Source of the DNA: Gemmatimonadaceae bacterium
GTDB lineage: Bacteria; Gemmatimonadota; Gemmatimonadetes; Gemmatimonadales; Gemmatimonadaceae
NCBI GenBank assembly: GCA_036003045.1
Contig: DASYSS010000032.1
Coordinates: 58,027 to 122,026 of the forward strand
Reading direction: 5' to 3'
DNA length: 64,000 nt
Numbering within the stretch: position 1 is the stretch's first letter; each line of letters begins with the position of its first letter. This document shows positions 1 to 9,799 of the stretch, in pieces. The notes beneath the pieces were generated by a model. That model was not told where the DNA came from. It was given only the letters and a program-made list of their open reading frames with translations, and made no database searches. A program made the position numbers and the translations under genes.

Positions 1-2223
1 GGCAGGTGGTAGCTCGGCCAACACCTCGGGCGGGAGAAGGTAGGTTCGCAGTTCCGAAAGCACCGCCGTTGAAACGGCGGGGCGGTTGCCGCGCGCGTGC
101 AAGCCCCGCTGAGTGTCGGGCGCTGAATCGGCAGCATCGCGCTTCTCGAGCACTAGTCCGCGAGACCCCGCTCCATCGGTCTGGAGCCCGTCGCGCAACT
201 CTGCGACCAGCGTCGACAGCGAATCCCAGCCAATACGCCTCACGTGCGCCGTGACCGAATCGCGATCTCGAAGCACCCAAATGACAAGGGTGTCGTAGGT
301 ACTGTGGTAAGCGAGGGTCGTCGTCCCCGGCAATGATGTGGCGCGAAGCACAGCGGCCCCCTCACTGAGAAGATCGCCGCCGGCTTGCACTACGTTGGCT
401 TCGTTCTGCGCGCGCTCGCGCACCAAACGGAGGAGTGCCTGTGACCGGCTTCGCTCGCTGACGGCGAGCGCCCGCAACGCGGCTTCGCGCGTGATCGCCC
501 CATCGGCAGCTATGTTCAGCGTGGCGGAGACCCAGGCGTCATACGTGGTGGAGTTCTGCTCGGCGATTCGCACGCGTTCGACGTCGCGCTTGAACACTCG
601 AGCGATGCGACCGCCGATCGCGATGGAGGAGTCATAGTACTGACCCGCGAGATCCAGCCGCCGAGGCGACGCGGCCACCTGGTACCATCGACCCAACATT
701 CGAAGCGCATCGGCCTCATCGCCGAGGCTGCTCTCCTCCCGGGCGGCGCGAACCCCAGCTTCAAGTAGAATCTTCGCGGAGTCCCGTCCCATGTCGGTAT
801 ATAAGTCACCAAGCATGCTGTAATACCGGGACAGGCTGCGCTCCTTTGCGCGCTTCGCGGTCTCGAGCGCATCGATGTAAACGAGGCGCGCCGTGTCGGG
901 CTTGTTTTGCGCTTCGAGGGCGGCTCCGAGATTCGTGAGCGCCGTTGCGACGAGATCGGGCGAGCCGCGACGCGCGACATCAACCGCCCGTCGAAGGTAA
1001 ACGGCGGCCGTATCGGGCTCGCCCCAGTAGTTGGTGTACACGATGCCGAGGCCGTTCAGCGCCCGCGCCTCGACGGGTTGATCGCCTCCCATTCGCGCCA
1101 GCTTGAGCGCCAGGCGATACTGTTCGTCGGCCTCCAATTCTCGGTCTACATCCTCGAGGACGTCGGCGAGGTCGGCGCGGTCGTGCGCCTCGGCGAGGTG
1201 ATATCCAGTCCGGTGTTCGAGGTCGACTGCGCGCCGTAGTATCGCGATCGTCGAATCGTATTTCGGATACGAGCGATATACGTCCGCGAGATACGCGAGC
1301 GTCAAGGCCTCAGACTTGGTATTGCCGGCGCGGTGTCGCGCATCGGCCGCCGCGCGATAGTACGGGACCGCCGAATCCGCGGTGTGTTCGTAGTCGCCGA
1401 ACGTGGTGGCGATGTTGGACAAATACTGTCCCTCATCACCCGCGTTTCGGCGGAGCCGAGCGAGCGCGAACGCTTCGCGGAACGTTGCCCGTGCGCCGGA
1501 GAAATCGCCGCGCGCGCGCCTGGCGAGACCCACGACGTTCAACAGGTAATCCTCCGCTGCCGAATCGTGGCGCGCTCGCAGTTTCGCCAACAGGGCCGGA
1601 TAGCGCTCGATAACCGCATCGGGGCGATTGGCATCTCCATACGCCGCGAGCACGGCGTAGGCCACCAGATCCGCCCGAAGGGTGTCCTTCGCTGCGTTTG
1701 CCGCCGAATCGGCACGAGCGAAGTTCGCGAGGGCCGAGTCTAGACTCCCCGCGTTGCCGTAGAATCGGCCAAGAGAATACCAGCCGAGCGCAGCGTACTT
1801 CGCGGTCCGAGAAAGGAGTGGAACAGACTGGCGAAAGTAGTACAGCGCGGAGTCGGGGCTGTGCGCATCGACAAACGCGTCGCCGATGTTATTGACGAAT
1901 ATTCCTTCGTTCGTCGAATCATCTGTCGCGTGGCTAAGTGCCGCGGCGCGGCGATAGTACATGACCGCCGAATCCGGACGACCTGTCCGCACGGCGATGC
2001 GCCCGAGATTGTTGGCCGCACTCGCTTGTCCCGAGAAATAGTGCGCGTTTTCGTAGATGGCGAGCGCTCGGTGATACACTACGCTCGCCTGTTTGAACCC
2101 CGCCGCGTCGGCGCGATTGAACGCTGAATCCGCGCGGCGCAGCAGCCGGCGCGCCTCGGCGGTGTCGGCCTCGGGGGTTTGCACGGCGATGGCCGTCGCG
2201 AGAAGAACTCCTGCGATCAGCAT
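1..2223 (-). CDS. Secreted TPR-CHAT protein, 3' end beyond the window
   Basis: The minus-strand frame opens with ATG at 2223 and runs to the left edge without a stop (741 codons). It starts with a short signal peptide (MLIAGVLLATAIAV), followed by about 450 residues of helical TPR-type repeats with recurring pairs such as ALAIYENA, NNLGRIA and PDSAVMYYRRAA. Near residues 640-670 the pattern changes to a strand-rich segment containing DTLVIWVLRDRD, and then LSELRTYLLPPEVL, which resembles the beginning of a CHAT domain. The catalytic His and Cys would lie beyond position 1. CHAT domains are caspase-superfamily peptidases usually attached to TPRs. The gene follows the secreted protein at 2266 by 42 bp and is probably the third gene of a caspase operon. 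The TPR part is clear; the CHAT call rests on a partial domain. Confidence 0.75.
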   Translation of the reverse strand, partial: MLIAGVLLATAIAVQTPEADTAEARRLLRRADSAFNRADAAGFKQASVVYHRALAIYENAHYFSGQASAANNLGRIAVRTGRPDSAVMYYRRAAALSHATDDSTNEGIFVNNIGDAFVDAHSPDSALYYFRQSVPLLSRTAKYAALGWYSLGRFYGNAGSLDSALANFARADSAANAAKDTLRADLVAYAVLAAYGDANRPDAVIERYPALLAKLRARHDSAAEDYLLNVVGLARRARGDFSGARATFREAFALARLRRNAGDEGQYLSNIATTFGDYEHTADSAVPYYRAAADARHRAGNTKSEALTLAYLADVYRSYPKYDSTIAILRRAVDLEHRTGYHLAEAHDRADLADVLEDVDRELEADEQYRLALKLARMGGDQPVEARALNGLGIVYTNYWGEPDTAAVYLRRAVDVARRGSPDLVATALTNLGAALEAQNKPDTARLVYIDALETAKRAKERSLSRYYSMLGDLYTDMGRDSAKILLEAGVRAAREESSLGDEADALRMLGRWYQVAASPRRLDLAGQYYDSSIAIGGRIARVFKRDVERVRIAEQNSTTYDAWVSATLNIAADGAITREAALRALAVSERSRSQALLRLVRERAQNEANVVQAGGDLLSEGAAVLRATSLPGTTTLAYHSTYDTLVIWVLRDRDSVTAHVRRIGWDSLSTLVAELRDGLQTDGAGSRGLVLEKRDAADSAPDTQRGLHARGNRPAVSTAVLSELRTYLLPPEVLAELPPA

Positions 2224-2265
2224 GGACCCTCTGTAGTGACACCGCAGGGCCAGCCACCGACGTGA

Positions 2266-3774
2266 TCAACCGCCGATGCTCAACCCCCAGAAAAACGCGG
2301 GACGATACGCAGGATTGCCGTTCTGTATCGCCTGCCTGATGACTGGGTCCTTCGTGAGGATCCCAGACACAACTCCGGAAGGCAGGCGTTGGATGCGCTG
2401 CCACACCGCGCCACTGTTGAGCCGAATTGCATCCGAGAACTGCCAGCTCAAACCCGTATACCAGTCGGGACGATGGCTCGCTCCGAGTCCGGCTCCCAAC
2501 ACCGCGCCGACGGGCACCGGCGTTTTTCGCCAGTCCAAATGCAGCAGAACCGACGCCGCGCTGCGTTGATCCGGAGACGTCACGTCAGCGACGGTGTCGC
2601 CGTGCATCGCGTAGCCTTTCGGCGGCTCCATCAACGAGAGCCCAATGGCAAGCTTGCATGTCCAGTTCGGCGTCGGATCGGTGATCGCGTCGACGCTCCC
2701 CTGGCGCAGACGGGGCACATCGGTGAACTGTTTCGTCGGCGTCAGCGCAATGGTGAGACGTCGAAAGTCCCCGCTCGGAGCGACGGTGAACCGCTGCGTG
2801 GTGGCCGCGCGCGCTTGTTCGATCTGGTGGAGTTGGCCTTGCAGGGTGCGATAGCCCCGGCGCAGATCGGAGAGCGCTGAGTCGGCGCGGGTCCTGAGGC
2901 GCTTTGCCGCGGCGGAATCGCTGCTCGTCTTGGAATCTGCCATCACTTGGCCCGCCTTGGCTGCGAGCGGAACTGCGGCGGTACGCGCCTGCTGGTATGC
3001 CGCGCCGACATCGGCCGCGGTCTTCACGTTCGGAAGTTGACTCGAGACCCACGTATGCAGCCGGCCCAGCAGGAGCTCGGCGTCAGTCGTTTCGCCGAGT
3101 TCCGCGATTACCCCGAGCGAGTCATCCGTCGATCGCGATAGCGCCATGACCGAGGCGCTCTGGGCGGCAAACTGTGTCACCAAGACATCGAGATCGGATA
3201 ATTCTCGGGAGACATCGGCGTCTCCCCGGCCCACGAACCCCGTGGGTGCTGCGAGCGACTCCGTGGTGAGCGTTTGCCGGAGAATCGTGTCGAGACTTAT
3301 CTTCGACGCGGCAATCCCGGCGAGTCCCAGGGTCTGAATCTGCAAACTGATGTTGGTGAACGTGCCCAAGACGTTGCGGCACGTGCGCACCTTTCGCTCC
3401 TGCACCGTCGTAACGGTCGCGTCATAGTCATACAGGAGCGGGTTGGCGTGAACGACCTCGATCTGGAGTGGGCGGTCGGCGGGTAGGGGTATGAGCGGCG
3501 TTTCGGACGTGTCGCTGGTGGCGAACGTTGCGCGCTCCACCCCGCCCTGATCGAACACGGTCACTCGGCCCGCCACATGATCGAACCGCGCCGTCCATGG
3601 TTTGGCACCGGAAACGGTGCGAATCGGACGCGAGCGCATCACCGTCGGCGCTGCTGGTGCGGGCGCGGGCGCCGGCGCTGGTTGGCCGCTCTGAGTAGGC
3701 GTCGTCGGCTTTTGCGCCGCGAGTGTCGCCGGCAGAGCGCCCAGGGAGACCAGTATTAGAGATCGTCGTGTCAT
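2266..3774 (-). CDS. Secreted protein of unknown function, middle gene of caspase operon
   Basis: 502 residues. The start is the ATG at 3774, which overlaps the TGA of the caspase gene (ATGA), indicating translational coupling; the frame continues open upstream but that part is antisense-like. A signal peptide (MTRRSLILVSLGALPATLAAQ) is followed by an Ala/Pro-rich linker. A central helical region (about 150-330) contains several long amphipathic stretches that could form coiled coils. The last 130 residues are strand-rich, with alternating aromatic segments such as WYTGLSW and a terminal FFWGLSIGG, reminiscent of a small barrel or adhesin-like domain. I do not recognise a family. Its position between a caspase-DUF4384 gene and a TPR-CHAT gene suggests a partner, substrate or anchor for those peptidases; that is inference. 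Confidence 0.8.
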   Translation of the reverse strand: MTRRSLILVSLGALPATLAAQKPTTPTQSGQPAPAPAPAPAAPTVMRSRPIRTVSGAKPWTARFDHVAGRVTVFDQGGVERATFATSDTSETPLIPLPADRPLQIEVVHANPLLYDYDATVTTVQERKVRTCRNVLGTFTNISLQIQTLGLAGIAASKISLDTILRQTLTTESLAAPTGFVGRGDADVSRELSDLDVLVTQFAAQSASVMALSRSTDDSLGVIAELGETTDAELLLGRLHTWVSSQLPNVKTAADVGAAYQQARTAAVPLAAKAGQVMADSKTSSDSAAAKRLRTRADSALSDLRRGYRTLQGQLHQIEQARAATTQRFTVAPSGDFRRLTIALTPTKQFTDVPRLRQGSVDAITDPTPNWTCKLAIGLSLMEPPKGYAMHGDTVADVTSPDQRSAASVLLHLDWRKTPVPVGAVLGAGLGASHRPDWYTGLSWQFSDAIRLNSGAVWQRIQRLPSGVVSGILTKDPVIRQAIQNGNPAYRPAFFWGLSIGG

Positions 3775-5762
3775 TGGCGCGCGGGTAGGATGAGAATCGA
3801 GCGTGTCGTGGCGCCCCAGCCTTTGATCGCGGATCGTGAAGGCGGCCCGAGCCCTCGGCTTACTTCCTTCGCGCCGCACTGAGGCAGCGCCGCGGCCAGT
3901 GACTGAAGCGAGTATTGCTTGTCCGCCGCGACAACTTTGATTTGTTCCAACCCGTGCGGCTCCGTCACGCTGAAGTTGCGGTAGATCGCCTGCCAGCCGG
4001 CGGTAGGGAAGGTCCCAGCCGACGACGGCGCCGGGTAGAGAACGGTCGGATCGCCAAGGTACCCCGCGATCGCAACGGTCAAGTAGAGAGTCGACCAATC
4101 GGGGACATGGGCGCGCACCCACAGCGTGTACGATTGACCGATAAACGCGGTGTCCAAAGCCGTGTAAGGGGCGAATTCGCTCGGCACGGTGTCGCCCGCG
4201 ACGAGCCGCACGTCTATTGGAGGCATCATCGCGGGATTCTCGATGAGCGACAGGGCGCTGATCATGTATGCCCGCGTCAACGCCCCGCATATCGCGGCCG
4301 CGGTCGGCGCGAAGCCAGTATCGGCCCCGGCGACGACCTGCGTCGACGCATCGAGGGGCTTGATCTCGGCGGCGTGCGCGAAGACCCGCACGGTGCCATT
4401 GCGCGCGGCGAGCACGACGTCCGCCGTCGCCCGGTCAGCGGTCTGGCTAACGACACGGGCGGCCGGGAACTGGCGAACGATCGTTGAGATCGCCGGATCG
4501 TCCGGCGGGGCAAACACGCTAATCGTCGTGAGCCGTCGCACCCCGTACGGAACGATGGACAAGATCGCGCGCGCGCCGCGGGGAATCGGCGACGTACGGG
4601 CATCGACGCGCCTCCCAAAACCCTGGAACCGTGTCACAGAGTCGATCTCAATGCGGCCGTACGGCGGTTCTCCTCTGAACGTCGTCTCGCCGGCGCCGAA
4701 CACGTCATATTGCGCCGACGGCCGAACTCCGTTCACCGCCCCCGCGTCGATCCCGACGGTTGTATCGCTGAGCGGCGTAATCGCGACCACCTGCTGGGCC
4801 GGCACGGGTTCGCTCACGTGGAACAGCAATGCTGAGTGATCGCCCTCGAGCTGTGGATCCTGGTGAGGGACCGACCCCTGAAGCGACGCGAGGCCCTCCT
4901 CGACGTGCCGCATCAGGTCGTCGTAGTGCGTCCCCTCGTTGGCCGCGTCCAGCGCTTCTGTGAAGTAGTATGTCAAAATGCCAAACGCCGTCCGCTTTCC
5001 GTCGCCGGTCGCGAACTCCCACTCGCCGGCGGTCTGGTTGGAGGCGGCGGCCGTAAGGAGTACCTGCCGCGGCAAGAGCCCGTCGAGCCCACTCGATGGC
5101 TTCGCGGGTGTGGCCACGCCGGCGGGGGGAAGACTCCCGCGAGGCCGGTACGACGCCAGGCCGCCCCGGGTGATGGTACCCGAATAGCAGGCGTCGACGA
5201 CGATCGTGACATTGGCAGAACGCAAACGACCGAGCCATTGTCCGATTTGATCGTCGATGATCAGCTGGTTCGGGTCATGTATGGAGCCTGTATCTCCCTT
5301 CACGTCCCACGGTACGAGGGCCTCGTCATAGTGGTCGTTGGGGTCGATCTTCGCTTCGTCGCCATCCAGGTCCGGCGCCGAGCTACCGTGCCCGGAGTAA
5401 TAGATGAAGACGACATCTCCGGTGTCTACTCGGGCGTCCAGCCACTCGAACGCCGACGTGATGCCCTGGCGTGTGGCCTGCGAGTCGCGCAGGACCGTCA
5501 TATCGGGGCCCGCGCGAAATCCCCATTTACTCAGGGCACGTTCGACACGCGGAAGGTCGTTCGCCACGGGAGCGTGGAGCTTCGATCGGCCGGGCGGCCC
5601 GCCCTCGGCGAAGTTCTTGTAATCGGAAATACCAATCAGGAGGGCCACATGCCGCCGCGCGTCGTTGGGGGCGACGACGTTGCGTCGAACGCTCGCCACG
5701 CCGCTCGGCCGAAGCGCGAGTGTCGCGATACCGACGGCGAGGAACAGCGGGCGAAGCGTCAT
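3771..5762 (-). CDS. Secreted caspase-family (C14) peptidase with DUF4384 domain
   Basis: 663 residues, starting at ATG 5762, which gives a normal signal peptide (MTLRPLFLAVGIATLAL); a longer start at 5846 would bury it. Residues 38-325 form a p20-like caspase domain: HVALLIGISDYKN opens it, the catalytic histidine is H125 in YYSGHGSS and the nucleophile C192 in VVDACYSG. An Asp-rich insert (DLDGDEAKIDPNDHYDE) lies between them, as in calcium-dependent metacaspase-like enzymes. The C-terminal third, with SYTLWVRAHV and later AGWQAIYRN, fits DUF4384, a known partner of bacterial caspase domains. The leader predicts a periplasmic or surface enzyme rather than the usual cytosolic one. First gene of the operon continuing to 1. 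Confidence 0.9.
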   Translation of the reverse strand: MTLRPLFLAVGIATLALRPSGVASVRRNVVAPNDARRHVALLIGISDYKNFAEGGPPGRSKLHAPVANDLPRVERALSKWGFRAGPDMTVLRDSQATRQGITSAFEWLDARVDTGDVVFIYYSGHGSSAPDLDGDEAKIDPNDHYDEALVPWDVKGDTGSIHDPNQLIIDDQIGQWLGRLRSANVTIVVDACYSGTITRGGLASYRPRGSLPPAGVATPAKPSSGLDGLLPRQVLLTAAASNQTAGEWEFATGDGKRTAFGILTYYFTEALDAANEGTHYDDLMRHVEEGLASLQGSVPHQDPQLEGDHSALLFHVSEPVPAQQVVAITPLSDTTVGIDAGAVNGVRPSAQYDVFGAGETTFRGEPPYGRIEIDSVTRFQGFGRRVDARTSPIPRGARAILSIVPYGVRRLTTISVFAPPDDPAISTIVRQFPAARVVSQTADRATADVVLAARNGTVRVFAHAAEIKPLDASTQVVAGADTGFAPTAAAICGALTRAYMISALSLIENPAMMPPIDVRLVAGDTVPSEFAPYTALDTAFIGQSYTLWVRAHVPDWSTLYLTVAIAGYLGDPTVLYPAPSSAGTFPTAGWQAIYRNFSVTEPHGLEQIKVVAADKQYSLQSLAAALPQCGAKEVSRGLGPPSRSAIKGWGATTRSILILPARQ

Positions 5763-5945
5763 TGCGCGACTCGCGGACGTTTGGGCCGGCGGCAAATCTT
5801 GCGCTCGGGCAACGCGCGATTCTATCGCCGGCCCTGCGAATGTCAATGCCGGCCCCGACTGTTGCGCGGCCCGGTAGTGAAGCCCACATTAGCATCCCCT
5901 CGTTGCCGACACCGCATGCCACGACGCCGGCTCTCTGCGCCTGGA

Positions 5946-7724
5946 ATGTCGAAGGTGCACGCTCCTATCGCGCGCGCGCTGAGGACTCTGATCGTCTCCC
6001 TCGGTGTGGCGTCATGTGGATCCTCCGCGGGGGGCGACGGCACCCCGACGGGGACGTCGCCGTCTCCGACTCCCACTCCGCCCGCGACGTTCAGCACCCT
6101 GACGATCGTCGGCGGCGGGGCCGGGAGCGGCTCGGGGCAAGTGACGTCGAATACCGGAGGCGTCTCCTGCACGATAACCAATGGCGCCGCTGCGGGAGCG
6201 TGCAGCGCGAGTTTCTCGTCCGGGAGCGTCGTGCAGCTTCAGGTGGCGAGCGGAACGCTTACCGGATGGGCGGGAGATTGCACGGGCACGACCGTGTGTC
6301 AGGTGACGATGAATGCGAACCGGCAGGTCACGGCCACGTTCCTTGCGGTGGCGACGCCGATCATCGTACTCAAGACGACGAAACCGGTCGTCGTCGCCGA
6401 TCGCATTCAGCAAACCATCATCGTCGACTATTCGATCCAGAACGGCGGTGGTGGCACTCTCACGCCGGCCATTTCGAACGCCAATCCGGATTACTGGATA
6501 CAGCTCGCCATCGTCGGCGGGAATACCCTCCGCGCCACGATCAACGCCGTCGGGTTGAGGTCCTATTCCGAGGAAGAGACACAATACGTCGTCTCGGTCG
6601 CGGTGACCGCGCCGGGCGCGTCATCCGTCCCGGTGACACTCAAGTTCGCGAAAACCATCGACAGTCCCGTTGGCATGGCGGCGACCGTAGTCCGGTTCCA
6701 CCAGAACTCCGGCCATCTCTCCGATCCGCCGCCGCCGACCGCCTTCGCCCAGATCAGTCTTCTCGATAGCCGAACCAACACGCCAATCGCCGCAAAGGTC
6801 GACGCCGTCGACCCGTCGGATCAGAACTGGCTCGAGACACCTACCATCAATTCCGGGCAGCTGGAGTTGAGGGTCAAGCAGGCGGATTTCCACAGCCCGG
6901 CGGGGAATTTGCCGTCCCCGGGCAACCCGTTTGGCTCGCCCATCCGCATCAAGCTCACTGCCGCGAACGGCGGTTCGACGTGTCCGGCATTCAGCGTTCC
7001 GCCCGACCCGACCTGTCAGATCTTCGTCTACTATACCGCCGATCCGTTTCCGAGGCTTTTCCTACGGCCCTGGGGATTGCAATTGACGCCCGCGGCCGCG
7101 ACCCAGTCAGCGGCCATCGAGGTGCAGAATCCGTCGACTCCGACCGCGACGCCAACGGTTCTGAAGCACACCTGCGGCAATGCGCTCAACGGCCCGCCGA
7201 TCATATCGAACCCGCAGTCGGGCACGAAGGTCACCGTGTCCGGCAACTTCGCAGCCATCAGTGAGGACTCAACCGTTCGGTGCCAGGTGGTGATCGTTGG
7301 CGACTATCTAACGGACACCGGGTTGGCGACCGACACGGCCACGCTCACCGTGACGTTGGGAAAACCAAGTGCCGACGTGATCACGCCGAGCCAAAGAGAT
7401 CTCAACATCCTGGCGACGGCGGGGACTGGGGCGCCACAAGCAGACACGATTACGTTGTATAACCTCGGGCCGAACGCAATCAGTGTGGCGGCTCCAAACC
7501 TTGCTGGCACGAGCGCCGGTGGGTTCGCCGCGTGCCCCGCGAGTCTCCTCGTCACGCCGACGCTCGTCGGCACAACGATCGGCAAAGGGAACATCGCGCT
7601 CGTGGCGGTTCGCGTGAATCCAGTCGGACAGGTCGCGCAGGCGTGCGCGGCAACCCTACGATTGACCTCGGCGACGCCCGGCGTGGTGGCTCAAGACATC
7701 CCCGTGCTAATCCGGCTGAAGTAG
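5946..7724 (+). CDS. Lipoprotein with InlB-like bacterial repeat and Ig-like domains
   Basis: 592 residues from ATG 5946; ATG 5916 is a possible alternative. The leader ends in a lipobox (GVASC), so the mature protein should be lipid-anchored. A Pro/Thr/Ser linker follows, then residues 45-130 match the InlB_B-repeat type bacterial repeat: paired cysteines (SCTITNG, GACSASF), GWAGDC, CQVTMNANRQVTATF. The remainder is beta-rich and probably made of BACON or choice-of-anchor-like Ig folds, with no catalytic motif. It is divergent from the caspase gene with 183 bp between starts and is followed 38 bp later by a barrel gene, so the two may be co-transcribed as surface proteins next to the peptidases. 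Confidence 0.85.
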   Translation: MSKVHAPIARALRTLIVSLGVASCGSSAGGDGTPTGTSPSPTPTPPATFSTLTIVGGGAGSGSGQVTSNTGGVSCTITNGAAAGACSASFSSGSVVQLQVASGTLTGWAGDCTGTTVCQVTMNANRQVTATFLAVATPIIVLKTTKPVVVADRIQQTIIVDYSIQNGGGGTLTPAISNANPDYWIQLAIVGGNTLRATINAVGLRSYSEEETQYVVSVAVTAPGASSVPVTLKFAKTIDSPVGMAATVVRFHQNSGHLSDPPPPTAFAQISLLDSRTNTPIAAKVDAVDPSDQNWLETPTINSGQLELRVKQADFHSPAGNLPSPGNPFGSPIRIKLTAANGGSTCPAFSVPPDPTCQIFVYYTADPFPRLFLRPWGLQLTPAAATQSAAIEVQNPSTPTATPTVLKHTCGNALNGPPIISNPQSGTKVTVSGNFAAISEDSTVRCQVVIVGDYLTDTGLATDTATLTVTLGKPSADVITPSQRDLNILATAGTGAPQADTITLYNLGPNAISVAAPNLAGTSAGGFAACPASLLVTPTLVGTTIGKGNIALVAVRVNPVGQVAQACAATLRLTSATPGVVAQDIPVLIRLK

Positions 7725-7762
7725 CTCCTGCCCGGCGGGTCACCCCAGTGGAGAGAGGATTC

Positions 7763-8371
7763 ATGAGTAGTAGAAGGCTCATGGCGGTGCTCGGGGTGCT
7801 TACGCTTGCTCCCAATGCCAACGCCCAGTCGAGACAGCTCTTCTCCTTGCAGGGCGCAGCACTGCTTACCAGTCTTCAAGGGGATGCCTTCGACGTCTTA
7901 CGTGTAGGAACGGGGTTTGGTGGCGAGGTTCAACTCAGAGTGAATCCGGGCCCCTTCTCGCTAGGCGCCGGTCTTCAGTTGACAAAACACTCGAGCACGA
8001 GCCAGGGGCTGAGTAACAAGGTCAGCTTGAGCGGCCTATTCCTCGAACCGCGCTACGCCATTGCGGTTTCGAGCCGGATCGTACGGCCGTACGTTGCCGG
8101 CCGAGTGGCGCTCATGTCGCAGAAAACGGACTTGGGGGATCTCGGCGGAACGCTTCCGGTCAAAGCGAATGCGCTGGCGTACGGTGTCGGTGGGGGATTC
8201 GTGGCCCGCATCAACGGCCACCTGGGGTTCGATCTTGGCGCGGCGCTGACCTCGCTCAACTTCGGCGACTTCAAATATCGAGATACAGGCGCCACGTCGG
8301 GACTCGACGCCGGGAGCGGGACGATGTTCGTCCTGAAGGCGGGGTTCAACGTCGGGCTGGGGAGAGATTGA
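7763..8371 (+). CDS. Small outer-membrane beta-barrel protein
   Basis: 202 residues. A good ribosome-binding site (GGAGAGAGG) lies just upstream of ATG 7763. A signal peptide (MSSRRLMAVLGVLTLAPNANAQ) is followed by alternating amphipathic strands with turn-rich glycines and a terminal strand (MFVLKAGFNVGLGRD). The size and pattern fit an 8-stranded OmpA/OmpX-like or porin-family barrel; no specific family can be named. It trails the lipoprotein at 5946 by 38 bp and ends 16 bp from the convergent second caspase. Confidence 0.75.
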   Translation: MSSRRLMAVLGVLTLAPNANAQSRQLFSLQGAALLTSLQGDAFDVLRVGTGFGGEVQLRVNPGPFSLGAGLQLTKHSSTSQGLSNKVSLSGLFLEPRYAIAVSSRIVRPYVAGRVALMSQKTDLGDLGGTLPVKANALAYGVGGGFVARINGHLGFDLGAALTSLNFGDFKYRDTGATSGLDAGSGTMFVLKAGFNVGLGRD

Positions 8372-8387
8372 CGCCGGCGGAGAGTCC

Positions 8388-9662
8388 TTAGAACGGCGGC
8401 TTCTCGACGAGCGAGTAGGAGCGCGGCGACCAGTCGTCGCCCAGCCGTCTGAATCGCACCAGGAAATGCAGCACCGCGCGCGGCTTGCCGCGAACAACGG
8501 GATCGTTGTACTGCGTCGCCACCTTGAGATCCACCGTCGCCTCATTGCCGTCGATGAGTATCTCAGGTGTGCCCGCGGTGGATGCTGAAACCAGGTCGTC
8601 GCGAACGAAGACGAGAAGTTTTTCCTTCCAGTCAATCGGCTTCCCGGGCAGGGCGCGGTAGTCCTCGTCGAGCGAGGTCATGTCCTTCTTGGCAATGCGG
8701 TCAACGAATTCCCGGACGCGCACCTGAACGATCTCACGTGGGGTCCTCGTTAGCATTGCGCTCGCCGGGTCGCCATTAGCTACGGCGTTAAGCGAGGTGT
8801 CCCCCTCGGCGGCCACGCTCTCGCCACCTTGTCGCAGTGGAAAGAGAAACTCTCCTCCTTCGTCTCCGACGTTGAAAATCGTCCCGAACTGAGGTTGCAC
8901 CGGACTGTTGTGCATGACGGCCGTTCGAAAGCTCGAAAACAGGTCGTCGGCGGGCAGGTAGGGGGCGGCGTTTGCCTCGAGTCGCTTGATGAGATAGTCC
9001 AGGAAAACGCTGCTATCCGGCACCGTCTCCTTCGAGCCGCTCGTCATTGCCTTGCGACTCGGCAATTCGTAGAGACGCGACATCGCTTGGTCCGGTGGAA
9101 CGTCTCGCAAAAGCAGCGCTCCGGCGAAACAGGCATCGGCGATCAGCAGAACGTGCCTCGCCTTCATGCGCCGGAGCGACCCCTCGACATCGCTGTTTGA
9201 GACCCACTGCGCCGAATTGATCCGCCGCGCGTCGACAGGCAGCCAGTAGCTCTGATGACTCGCCTCGTCCCAGATCCCATGACCGGCGTAGAAAATCAGG
9301 AGGTTGTCGTTCCGCCCAAGCGTCTCGGACAGTTGATTCAGCTGACCTAGCAGCGCTTCACGCTTTGGATTGGGAAGCAGAATCACGTCGCGCCGATCGA
9401 ATCGGTAGCGCGAGGTGAGCAGGTCGCGGAGGCGCTCGGCGTCGCGGACCGGCGCCTGGAGTCGCGGGATGGCGGGGTCCGAATAATTCTGAACTGCGAT
9501 GAGTAGCGCGTGGAACCTGCCTGCGAGCAGGCTGGCTGAATCCGGGCGGTGGCCGAGAGTGAGGCCGCGCGTAGTCGAGTCCTGAGCGGCGAGGCGCGTC
9601 GCATGCGTGCCTAGCCAAAGCGCGACCAACGTAGTAACCGTGCGAGCGCGAAGCGACGCCAT
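8388..9662 (-). CDS. Second secreted caspase-family (C14) peptidase
   Basis: 424 residues with an N-terminal signal peptide (cleavage after THATRLAAQ). The caspase domain spans about 50-260: HALLIAVQNY opens it, catalytic H128 lies in IFYAGHG and C178 in IADACFAG. It is shorter than the caspase at 3771 and lacks DUF4384. Residues 315-424 instead form a strand-plus-helix domain (VREFVDRIAKKD, later RAVLHFLVRFRRLGDDW) reminiscent of an NTF2/SnoaL-like fold. It may be a stand-alone transcript: the downstream gene ends 137 bp from its start, and it converges with the barrel at 7763. Together with the CHAT and DUF4384 proteins, this puts three predicted extracytoplasmic caspase-superfamily proteins within 10 kb. 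Confidence 0.88.
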   Translation of the reverse strand: MASLRARTVTTLVALWLGTHATRLAAQDSTTRGLTLGHRPDSASLLAGRFHALLIAVQNYSDPAIPRLQAPVRDAERLRDLLTSRYRFDRRDVILLPNPKREALLGQLNQLSETLGRNDNLLIFYAGHGIWDEASHQSYWLPVDARRINSAQWVSNSDVEGSLRRMKARHVLLIADACFAGALLLRDVPPDQAMSRLYELPSRKAMTSGSKETVPDSSVFLDYLIKRLEANAAPYLPADDLFSSFRTAVMHNSPVQPQFGTIFNVGDEGGEFLFPLRQGGESVAAEGDTSLNAVANGDPASAMLTRTPREIVQVRVREFVDRIAKKDMTSLDEDYRALPGKPIDWKEKLLVFVRDDLVSASTAGTPEILIDGNEATVDLKVATQYNDPVVRGKPRAVLHFLVRFRRLGDDWSPRSYSLVEKPPF

Positions 9663-9799
9663 GAGGATAGTATGGCGCTTCCCGTTCTGGCGGGCCAGCG
9701 CGGCGAGGCACGCTGGCCGCGGCTGCGAAGTCTAAGGAACTCGCAAAAGGTGGTGACGCGACGGGGCTTTGTGGCGGTTGAATGCGGTCTTGTCGTCCC

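Noticed and set aside
4836..5945. Plus-strand open frame leading into the lipoprotein gene
   Set aside because: Arg-rich antisense of the caspase gene; the lipoprotein signal peptide begins at 5946.
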